The notes below the pieces were generated by a model. That model had not been told where the DNA came from, searched no databases, and saw only the letters and a program-made list of their open reading frames with translations. From the NCBI RefSeq assembly GCF_964340395.1, contig NC_135561.1, positions 857,501 through 921,500 of the forward strand: a stretch of DNA of 64,000 nucleotides, read 5' to 3'. The number at the start of each line of letters is the position of its first letter. The stretch's first letter is position 1. A program made the translations under genes and the position numbers. The stretch comes from Glandiceps talaboti. Taxonomy: Eukaryota; Hemichordata; Enteropneusta; Spengelidae. This document shows, piece by piece, positions 53,946 to 64,000 of the stretch.

Positions 53946-55008
53946 GAATCCCAAAGCTACAGTCTTACTTTTTTGTCATACAAGAGGAGTATTCGAAATC
54001 TTGACTGGACAGATGTACTAATCTAAGTAAATTGAACATTGTTTATGATGAATTCAAAAAAAAATATAATAAAGTAAACTTAGCCCTAAGAATAAAATCC
54101 AGTCAATTTGAATCTCCCATGATGTAAACCTGGTATTATGTTCATAGTTCGATTCACTGCCTTCCATGATGGTAAAATGTAAAGAAGACGAGCATTAAAA
54201 ACACTATACCTTTATTCTATATCAACTAAAGCCGCTAAAGTGGAACAGAAGCCTGTATCCATAGCAACCGTTGTTCATTCAGAATCACCTTGTATATTAC
54301 GTAACCAAATAATGTATATAAATGACTTTGAGTTCTGTATGGTACTCTACTGACTAGTTAAGTTGTGTATGACGTACAGCTTACAGTTCAACGTACTACC
54401 ATTGCCAGCAAAGTTAGAGGTAAGTGAGACATATTTATCCACAGTAAATATAAAATAGTGTTCCAGAAAAACGTATAGTAATAAGGAAACATCATTTCGA
54501 CAACAATTTGTGAAGTAATAGTCGATAAGAATGACAAACCCAGCATCACACCTAGAATGCGACACTCGCCGGGTTAACATTTCAAATGCTTTTTGCATGA
54601 AAGTACGTAATTGATCTAGCAATTACACTTGGAGACAAATCCAAGGAACTTCTTGATCACATTCACTATTCTTTATAAATTACTGTTCTGGCTTTGTGAA
54701 GTTTTCTTTCGGAGTATCGTGGTTGTCGAAGTATAATGTGACAGAGGTCTTTCTATGAACATGCTCATAAACTTTAACAGTATGCCATACACATACACAT
54801 CCCTAGATACCTACCTGCTTACATACATAAAAGTGCATAAGGAACGAGTGAAACATCAATAAATGCAACCCGACGTTTCGAATTTATATTCTTTAACAAG
54901 GATAAAGGCAAGATATAAGTAGAACACAGTCTGACTTACATCTATGTAACTGAAAAGGATCGATACACCACAAGTTCTAGTAAACGGTAAAGTACGCATA
55001 GAAAGTAC

Positions 55009-55079
55009 ATACATACATACATACATACATACATACATACATACATACATACATACATACATACATACATACATACATA
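55009..55079. repeat. (CATA)n microsatellite
   Basis: About 18 ATAC units. Confidence 0.96.
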
Positions 55080-56284
55080 GCAAGTAGATCATTAAGTTAA
55101 CGCACGGTAATCGTTCTTGTTTAATCGAATCCATACTTTTAAAAAATAGATTAAATGATAGTATCGCCTCCTGTCACGTGATAATCGGTGAATTCTGTAT
55201 TTTGCAAAGACAAATTGCTCCTGTTAAGTTAGCAACAACGATTTCTATTGAATAGAAACAACAATACTAATTGAATAGATAAAAGGTGATTTTATTTGCA
55301 GAAATGACCTTCCTCATATATGATGGTATTGAGATCTAATCAAGGCTTAACAGTAAGACCAATCGTATCGATGGCTCAAGTACCTACGTCATCTACTTCG
55401 CTATGTATGCTCTGTAATTAGTCCCGTGAGTCTTGGCATTTGAATAACAAAACATCATTGTTAAATCCGTATAACTTTGCAAGGACTCAATCGCCGCAAT
55501 CAGTAACAAAGTTATAGTTCCATTTCGAGCAATTATGCATGTTTTTTACCCACAAACAGCGTTTTCTCCAATGGCTCTGTTATATACCCCCCCACCCCCG
55601 AACACTTACGAGGTATCATATCATAGTAACAAGTAACTACATAACACAGTGGTAAAGAATGGGTGTATGAGGTAGAGGTACCGTGATCAAGACCTGTCAA
55701 TGTATACACAAGTAAAAAGTGAAAACACAGTACAAGCATTTAATTGGTGTATGTCAGCATAAGGTATTTGGCAACACTTGTGTTAACCAGTTGATCAACA
55801 GTGTTATTGTAATAGTTACTAGTAACATTATTGTTGACAGTATCATTGAAATGGTTTACAAAATTGCAGACATTTAAAATGACGATTAACAAATTTGCGG
55901 ACAATTTCAAAAAGTAACAACCTTTGAGAGTATAGATGAAACGATGAGGACGAGTCGGATAAGAGTAGAACTAGCGTTAGATATCATGAGACAGGCCCCA
56001 AGGTCGCCCTTCTTTGACTATAAAAACTGGTTCAGCGATGGTTTAGATACAGTGCGCCCTCTAGTTCATGTAGCGAATATGTCTATGACTCAGACTTCTT
56101 CGCTAATGGTCTGAGTCTATAAAATGGTGACTGATCTTGTTATAGTTTGTGTATAATGAAGTGGTAATTATGTAAGTGCATTAGTGTTACAAAAGACGGT
56201 TACTAATTGGCTAGTGCTATGTAAATATGCTTTTAATTAATCTGAGCTCCATAGATCTACATAGGGTCGATGATATAATACATA

Positions 56285-56830
56285 CATACCTTTACAACTA
56301 CTGACAAACATGACATTGAAATGGTTCAAAGACGGGCTGTCCGCTTTGTTCTTCAACACTACTTCAAAACAGACAGGTTACAGCAATGCTAAGGGAGTTT
56401 CAATGGGAACTATTAGAAAACAGGCGAAAGTGCTCCAGGCTAACCATGGCATATAAAGCACTACATGTAAAAGTTGAATTACCAACAGAGCAATACTTTA
56501 AACGTACAACAAAATCAACCAGACCATCTCACTCACACACGCTCCGTGGAATACCAGCCAAAACAAACAAACAAACAAATACATACATACATACATACAT
56601 ACATACATACATACATACATACATTTATACATACATACATACATACATACATACATACATACATACATACATACATACATACATACATACATACAAATAC
56701 TCCTATTATCCCCGCACCGTAAATGACTGCTGGAATAATCTCACAAATGACATTGTCTGCTCTACATCTACTGAAGTATTCATAGAACAAGTATCAGGAC
56801 ACATTAACCTTTTTCACCATTACTAGTGAT
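56285..56830 (+). mobile_element. LINE ORF2 C-terminal fragment split by an in-frame (CATA)n tract
   Basis: With one frameshift near 56385 the reading is DIEMVQRRAVRFVLQHYF, then MLREFQWELLENRRKCSRLT, MAYKALH, and, beyond a (CATA)n tract (56578-56697), YYPRTVNDCWNNL to a stop near 56826. QRRAxRF ... LxWxxLxxRR ... YK ... PRTVxxWN is the standard C-terminal order of Jockey/CR1-type LINEs. The microsatellite is a multiple of three at this site, so the frame is open on both sides. Confidence 0.75.
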
Positions 56831-57714
56831 GTCCACACAAGTACACACTCACAAACTTGGTGTAATACGTATTATTATTACCGAGTAAATGGAAACAGAA
56901 ACAGAAACAAATAGCTATATATAGATGATGAACTCGCTCCTTGACGTGTTCCAATATGTACATTGTTTACTTTATTTACTAAATGTTTTAGTCATATATT
57001 GAACGGACTCGACCCCCCCCCCACCCCCACCCCCATGCAGAGTTCAACAACCCACGTATTTCTAAGAGTGCTATCGTACTGTAACATCTGTAGTTAGGCC
57101 AAATAAAAAATAGGGCGTTTCCGATAACGCGACCGACCCTAGTTTCAGCCACCGATCCCGGCTAAACATTTTTTTACATGCAAAAGAGTAAAATTATGAT
57201 AATTTTCTTCTATTTCCTTTGTAGCTTTTCTTGCCAAAGAATCCATGTTCACTTTGCTTTAAAATCACATTTCAGAGAGAAACAATGTCATTTCAGCCTA
57301 TAACAGCACAGTCTGCATATTGTGTTTGTCTACTTCTGAATCACATAATTGTCTTCACTTACTTCTTTTACACCTCATCAACTATCTCGAAATATTGTAA
57401 GTAACGAGTATCTTGTCTTTGGGTCCAAGTAATTTAAAAAAAAAATGAAATGTAAAATAAATAAAATCCAGACCTACCTACCCTATTTTCTGAAGTCATG
57501 TTTTTTGCAGTAAATTTGCATTGTTAAAATATTCTTACTCTCTGATATATTCAACGCCATATGGCCGATTCTTTATGAATGGGAACACAGTGTGACGTTA
57601 TCAATTAAATAAAGTGATGCCGTCATAATCAATATCACTATCTGTCTTTCACAATTTTGTTGTTGGATAATTTGCAAATCAATGTTGTACTTCGACAATG
57701 TCTCTAGGAACTGT

Positions 57715-58020
57715 AATTGCCATAGATATCAGTTACCAATACGTCACATATGTCAGTGGAGAATACGTCACGCTTTCAGTGGTCCAGCGATGACCTATAG
57801 TGATCTATGTCTATTCAAACACCTCACATTAAATGTACGAATTGGGGTTCTGAAAATGTCAGGTGATAACGTCTCACATTTCATGGGTCTCGGATATCAG
57901 CTGGCAATATTCATACTTTCTGTGGTCTGTGATATCGGTTACAATACGTCACTTTTCTTGTGGTCCTAGTTATGTCAGTTGACAATACGTCACAATTCAT
58001 GTCGTCTTTAAATATCAATA
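57715..58020. repeat. Degenerate repeat with CAATACGTCAC motifs
   Basis: Four or more diverged units pair TATCAGTT(A/G)CAATACGTCAC-like with GTGGTC(C/T). The reading frame across it is not protein-like. Confidence 0.6.
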
Positions 58021-58913
58021 TCATGACACTGAGTCAGACAGACATTTTGACAGATCCGTTGTCATAGATACGTTATCAAACAACAAGTTTTTTCTATTTG
58101 TTTAAAACGAAGGGGTCTTTTAGTATTTCTATATGTATCTGGAATGTAACAACATATATTATCGTACTGTTATATAACATTTATGAAGAATTGTCATTGC
58201 CCAATCAAAACTGACAAACTCCAAAGCCTTCGAATCAGTAAAATTTTATTATCAAAACATAGTCAAAATGTGACAAAAGTTCTTTAAAAATAAAATACAC
58301 TTCAATTTCTAGTTACCATGGTATTAGTATAATTGCAATCGACCATGCTGTATCCATTGAGCCAAAGGTTACAACAAACATGGATTTATCAAATATGGGT
58401 CCAAGATTACATTAAATATGACTGGTTTGGATTAGTTTAATAGGTGAACTTCCACGACTGAAATGACAGAAGCAACTAAAAGCAAAGATAATGGCTGTGA
58501 GAAGCATAACTGTTCCCAGGATAAACCAATACAGACTGTACTGCATGATGATTGGTTATCGTTGATTATATGCATGTGACGTAGACAACGTTCCTCCAAT
58601 TATCATCGCTGTTCAGTGATCACAAGACATTCCTGATGGGAAACAGAAACAAAGTTTATGTTCAGGATGAATAATCCCTTTCTTTCCGTGAAATCATCTG
58701 ACGAAGGTTTACCTTTCGTGACAGACTTAAAGATACACATTGATTTCTGAAAGGTGCCACATTTCAATTATGAACACTAATGAAATGACACTTGTACATA
58801 AGGCTTACCAGTGACTGTACAAACAAAATTGAGGTTACAAGAACACTTAGGACTAATAACAATTTAAAACTAAAGGGATGTACATTCGATCTGTGAATCT
58901 CTCTGTACCATTC

Positions 58914-59310
<397 letters not shown>

Positions 59311-61765
59311 TCGTCTGTCAGTCAGCCAGGCCGTCTCTCATTTTCTCTCTCTCTCATTGCATTGTCCAGGATTAGTTATTAGATCATGTCGTCATGGAGG
59401 TATAATGTACATATACGTCCATGGTTATATTATTCGCAGGAAGACACAGTTTAACTTGGATTTGTCACTGAATCAAAACAAGTAAAAGTAACTAAACAAA
59501 CAACGGGAATGTGTTAGAATCTTAAGATGTTTGTTTTATATTATGATATGTGGCAGAGAAAAATAATTGTCGACCAAACGAAACATCAAGTAATACAACA
59601 CATTCTCTTTCTATACTTGCCAAAAAATAGTGGGAAGTGTGTAAACAATAGTACGTGCATTGAACTGTGACTAATGGTCATAACCTAAATTTACCATTCT
59701 TGAATTAAGTCAAAGCAAAGCGAGAAAAGGTAAAAGGTCACCATTTTTAAAAACAAAAAACCAACATAGTCTGCACACACCTTTATGTATTGAGTTTGTT
59801 TGGGGTCTATATTTTAGGGAAATGTTAATAACTCAGATCACAGTGAAACACCGTTTTCTATTGTGGTCTCATGTTTTCTTAAGTTGTACACTTCCAGTCT
59901 GTGATAAATGGCAGCCATGTTGAAAGTAAGACCAACCTACCTGATACTTGGTATTTAGATACACGGAACATATGCTACAGTTAGATAGCCTGAGGCGGTA
60001 TGTCCAGTTCACACACCGTCCTTGTAAATGGTGCGACCGGGTTGGTATGACGTATATTTACGATTTGTTTTCCGTTTATCTGCAAGAAAACAAACCAAAT
60101 CAGTTTAACCAGTGCATAAAGACAGAGACTGGCATTGTACTGACTAGCAAAGTCACCTACCAAGTAGAAATATACCGGTTTCATTTTATTCATGAATAGG
60201 TGGCGTTAGTAGACTCACATGGCTAATAAGCTTACATACTCCACATAGTAAACTTCTCTGAAGTGTTACAGTGAATAGTAGGCCGTATATATAGCGATAG
60301 GTAGGCGAGAATCCATGCGTCGTACGTATCATGTACTGTGTCGGAGCTGTTTATGCTTAAAAGTTCTAGTAAGAATACCAGAATGTCATACATATGTACC
60401 ATGCTAATTTGAACACACTGTATGTCAACCTTATTTATTGACAAAAGACAAAAGAACCCTACCCAAGACGAGTTGTTATTCAAATGAATACGTATATCAC
60501 ATTGTAGATGTGTAAAAGGGAACACTAGTTCGTCAACAGATCTGAACGTGTGATGTAATACCTATCAAAGTTTTACACTACACGGTACAAATGAGAACTC
60601 GAGACGTTAGCGACGTTACCACAGCAACCTGGCTTTGATGTGTAAGAATGATTAGATTACAAAAGTGTTTTCCTCCAAATGCAAGACTATGTAACTCACC
60701 GTAGATACTGTACTGGGACGTCAGGTAGTGACAACGAGAGGTCAACTGAACGGGATTTTGGTTATTAAGATATAAACAGTTGTTACAACGTGTGTTTCGC
60801 AATGCCACTTTCTTCAGTGAATACGACGTGCTTAAATCCAATGTAACTGACGTCCAAAACCAGAACACATATGACAATACAATGAAAGAGAGAGTAATCA
60901 GTGGTCGGTGACCTCACTATTGTCTACTCAGACAGCAGCACTTGTCAATGAATGACGTATTGCACACTACAGCGCCTTCCAGTGTCCACTGAATGGCACA
61001 GGTAACGGTAAGGCTGGTGTTTATCATGTACATTGTCCAAATAGATAACATGGAAGCAGTTGTACAAGTAAAAAAACAAGCACGGCACATGTCACGTGAT
61101 CGTGACGTTCAGAGGATAACGACGACAAAGATTCTTCTGCAAAAAGTAAAATGTACCAATTTTATAACTAAATAAGTAACCAACCAACATCGACCGATTT
61201 AACTGATGAATAAATCGTCACTACCAGTGCCACCACCGTACCACTACTATCCACATATACATGTATCCATCACTACCACCATCACTTCACAACCAACAAC
61301 AACAATGACGAGGAAGCAAGTAGCTATGATAACAAACTTCACGACACCGTGTTTATTCATTATTTTGTTGACTAATAAACCTACGATAATACTAGTAATA
61401 ACATGAATAATCTAATAATTAGAAAACACAATAAATTATTTCAGTAACTGGCTGTGTGGTCGATGTAATGTCAGTCGAGACTTTATTGATTATACGTCAA
61501 CAGTAATGTTGTAATATCGAACCGTACTCCACTAACTCATTGAGTTCTGACCACTCAAATGTAATGATATTAAACAAAGGTGTTAGATATACAACGCATT
61601 ATAGGCTTGGATGATCAATAATTTCTGTTTGGTATTACTTTCATACTATATTTGGTGCACTCGATACTTTATAAGGAAAATTATGTATTTATTTTGAATT
61701 ATTAAATTGTATATTTCAAAGTCTGCTATCCAATATATGTTTTACCGCCTGCTTTAACCCCTTCC

Positions 61766-61800
61766 TTCCTTCCTTCCTTCCTTCCTTCTTTCCGTCCGTC
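61766..61800. repeat. (CCTT)n microsatellite
   Basis: Short CCTT run with degenerate CCGT/CATT flanks that continue to 61915. Confidence 0.9.
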
Positions 61801-61917
61801 CTTCCTTCCTAACTACCTGCTTTCATTCATTAATTCCTCCCTTCCTCCATTCATTTATCCACCCGTCCGTCCATAAGTTCTTCCGTCCGTTCGGTTGTTC
61901 GTTCATTCTTTCATCTA

Positions 61918-62048
61918 TTCACTCATTCACTCACTCACTCACTCACTCACTCACTCACTCACTCACTCACTCACTCACTCACTCACTCACTCACTCACTC
62001 ACTCACTCACTCACTCACTCACTCACTCACTCACTCACTCACTCACTC
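61918..62048. repeat. (CACT)n microsatellite
   Basis: About 32 perfect CACT units. Confidence 0.97.
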
Positions 62049-62105
62049 GTGTGCTCGACCGGCCGACCGTCCGTCCGTCCGTGCGTGCGTTCGTGCGTTC
62101 GTTCG

Positions 62106-62245
62106 TCCGTTCTTCATTCATTCATTCATTCATTCATTCATTCATTCATTCATTCATTCATTCATTCATTCATTCATTCATTCATTCATTCATTCATTCA
62201 TTCATTCATTCATTCATTCATTCATTCATTCATTCATTCATTCAT
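62106..62245. repeat. (CATT)n microsatellite abutting the GH9 gene 3 start
   Basis: About 35 perfect CATT units ending directly before a run of three in-frame ATG codons at 62246, 62249 and 62252. Confidence 0.97.
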
Positions 62246-62281
62246 ATGATGATGAACATAACAGTTTTCTATATATTAGGA

Positions 62282-63453
62282 ATGAGGCTATTGATCTGTT
62301 TGGCACTGGTTGTTGGGCGTGTGTCCCCTATCTATTGTGACCACCTGTTTGATCAGATAGAAGCGGCAGACGGAGTAGAATGGCCATGGGGGGAACGACT
62401 GGATACTGCTGAGAGACTTAGCCGAAGTGATGCTGTCGAGTCATCGAACCAAGCTAAACTAGTACAGAAAAGAAGTACTTGTGAGTGTCATACAACCTAT
62501 ATGGATAAATATCGTAACACCAGAACGATACAAATTTGCTATAACGTACCATAGTGTGTACACACAACTACATCTTACAAATTATATCATTTAAAATTCA
62601 TCCAATGGTCAAATAAATCGAATTTAACTTAAGTAAAAAAAACATTAAATGAAATGAAAACATGAATATAGATATTTTATTTACAAAAAACAGTGTTTCA
62701 ATTTTCCGACTACAATACAAAAAAATCGAATCAAGTGTTATGCATTATCTGACTTACAGTGGAAAAGTAAAAATCTCATTGAAGTTTAGAGAGTTTCCAT
62801 TTTGATTTTTTAAAACCTTTGGATTATATCATTACTAGTCTTGTGATATATATAGACTTAATCCACAACTAAGGAGGCCATAAGTCGCAACTTGGAGTTT
62901 CACGCATTTGCTATCTTCAGACCAATTCCGATCAGTCATTTGTCTGAAGATCGCAAACGCATGCGCGAACTCCAAGTGACGGCTTGTGACCTCCACTGTT
63001 ATTGTTATTATTATCTCTAGTACTCTACTACTAATATTACATTGAACACTGTTCTTCCCGGTGAGACTCTTTCATCGACAAATATGTCATACTAATAATG
63101 GTAGGTCGAGCTAAGAAAACTTAATAACGTTGGTACAATTTTCATCACACCAAACGATAAAATTTAATGATGTTAACGAGATTTTTGTTCTAAGTCAACT
63201 GGTTTCCATTGTATTACATGTAAGAAACCAGATCACTTTGACAGTATTTGAAAACTGAGTTTGATTCTTCATTTTGTTTTCAATACAGCTCATTACGAAT
63301 ATAGTGAGGCTCTCCACCTTTCCTTGCTATTTTACGAGGCCCAAAGATCTGGTGTTTTACCAGAAGACAAGAGAGTGCCGTGGCGTTTTGACTCGGCTGT
63401 AGATGATCAGGGAAGTAATAGGAGAGAAGACCTTAGCGGTGGTTGGTACGATG
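62282..63453 (+). CDS. GH9 (endoglucanase-family) protein 3, 5' exons only
   Basis: Exon 1, 62282-62480, codes for [20 protein letters not shown] (signal peptide), then an acidic linker with EWPW, as in the two other genes (WPW or WPF at the same distance). Exon 2, 63289-63453 (165 nt, as in gene 2), reads [29 protein letters not shown] and GGWYDG, with the same phase 1 junctions. I chose ATG 62282 because it places the signal peptide and WPW as in the paralogues; the ATG triplet at 62246-62252 is in frame and also possible. The next exon, which would show whether DAGD is intact, lies beyond the window. The gene is divergent from gene 2, about 9.4 kb away. It may be the active member or a third pseudoenzyme. 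Confidence 0.88.
62881..62985. repeat. Decayed hammerhead-type inverted repeat in intron 1 of GH9 gene 3
   Basis: The left arm, read on the minus strand, has CUGAAGA, an AGCAAAUGC-like stem II, GAAAC and a stem III ACU-CCA-AGU followed by U. The right arm, read on the plus strand, has CUGAAGA but GAAC in place of GAAA. Stem I pairing is poor in both. It shares GAGTTTCACGCAT and the overall order with palindrome 2 at 43262-43410, so it is a related, degraded element. Confidence 0.6.
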
Positions 63454-63469
63454 GTGAGGGACGACTCTG

Positions 63470-63625
63470 TTGTTTTCGAATAGTCCTGCATACAGTTAGT
63501 ATACTACCAAACCAGAGTGACTATAGCATTTCAATTAGAGTGACGTCTCTGTTCTTTTCGAATAGTCCTGCATACAGTTAGTATACTACCAAACCAGAGT
63601 GACTATAGCATTTCAATTAGACTGT
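63470..63625. repeat. 82 bp tandem duplication just after exon 2 of GH9 gene 3
   Basis: Two copies share TTTTCGAATAGTCCTGCATA and GACTATAGCATTTCAATTAG, offset by 82 bp and starting about 17 bp after the exon 2 donor. Confidence 0.92.
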
Positions 63626-63764
63626 ATGATGATTTTAACATCTCACACAAGGTTTAATTACATTAAACAGAGTATAGACACTGCTAGCACGAAAGCAAAT
63701 AAAATGACATATTTTCATCTAACTCTCAGAAGAAACAAGGAAGATTCAAAGACAAAAACTGTTT

Positions 63765-63890
63765 ATCTGTGTTCACAGTGAGATAAAATGTAATATTTCA
63801 TTCGCGTGTTCGCTATCGGTGTCTGTACTTTGGCTGTGTGATTTGTAACAAAGACCTTGTGCGAGACGTCAAAAACATTGTGCCATTTCA
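63765..63890 (+). repeat. Copy of the dispersed repeat also at 4945-5075
   Basis: Shares TGTGTTCACAGTGAGATAAA, GTGTCTGTA(C/T)TTT and a TTGTAxCAAAxxxxTTGTGxGAGA-like stretch, in the same order as the GPCR intron copy. Confidence 0.65.
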
Positions 63891-64000
63891 TGGAAATTCT
63901 ATAGTCTTGCTCATCTGGTAGTACCTTCGGTGACCAATACTTTCGTATATTTGCCTAAACTAAATTAGTATGACAATGGATAATGGAGAGTGAGCAATTG

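Noticed and set aside
54846-54910. Another hammerhead on the minus strand, with CGAAACGTCGGG
   Set aside because: The GAAAC half is present but there is no CUGANGA partner at the right distance (the sequence reads CUUGUUAAAG). It could be a decayed Penelope-type tail, but it does not meet the motif.
58690-58725. CTGACGA with a small hairpin after it
   Set aside because: The required GAAA after stem II is absent (the sequence continues CGTGAC).

Overview
This is a 64 kb piece of an animal nuclear genome. It is AT-rich, with long GT-AG introns, dozens of micro- and minisatellites, decayed LINEs and small foldback elements. Animal-type GH9 cellulase genes with signal peptides, a peptide GPCR and a clear SNX17 orthologue point to a non-vertebrate bilaterian, probably a marine invertebrate. 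I cannot name the phylum.

Layout. 1-3.9 kb: no gene seen, only repeats; it may be an intron of the next gene. 3.9-6.3 kb (+): the 3' three exons of a class A peptide GPCR. 6.4-19.4 kb: gene-poor, with two LINE remnants (the first interrupted by a 346 bp foldback element flanked by TTAA), a 356 bp terminal-inverted-repeat element and many tandem repeats. 19.8-34.1 kb (-): a complete 12-exon SNX17 gene, 473 codons. 34.1-36.3 kb: intergenic, with one possible short coding exon. 36.3-43.9 kb (-) and 46.7-52.8 kb (-): two complete 10-exon GH9 genes, tandem duplicates whose exons 3-10 are identical in length. 52.9-62.2 kb: gene-poor, with LINE tails and microsatellites. 62.3 kb to the window end (+): the first two exons of a third GH9 gene, divergent from the other two.

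Two observations stand out. (1) Both complete GH9 genes are open and well spliced, but both have lost the family's catalytic residues: DAGD is DGGS or DAGS, the NEVA glutamate is Lys or Ser, and PHHR is PRHR or PQHR. They look like secreted pseudoenzymes. (2) Intron 1 of the first GH9 gene carries two palindromes embedded in (TA)n tracts. Each arm of each palindrome contains a type I hammerhead ribozyme fold, so there are four candidate ribozymes, two per strand. The two palindromes share a flanking block and sit head to head, so they look like two members of one ribozyme-bearing mobile family. A decayed relative lies in intron 1 of the third GH9 gene.

A third, smaller theme is duplication of exon ends together with their 5' splice sites, seen in SNX17 (exon 5) and in the first GH9 gene (exon 9). 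All gene models come from reading splice sites and reading frames by eye; no database search was run.
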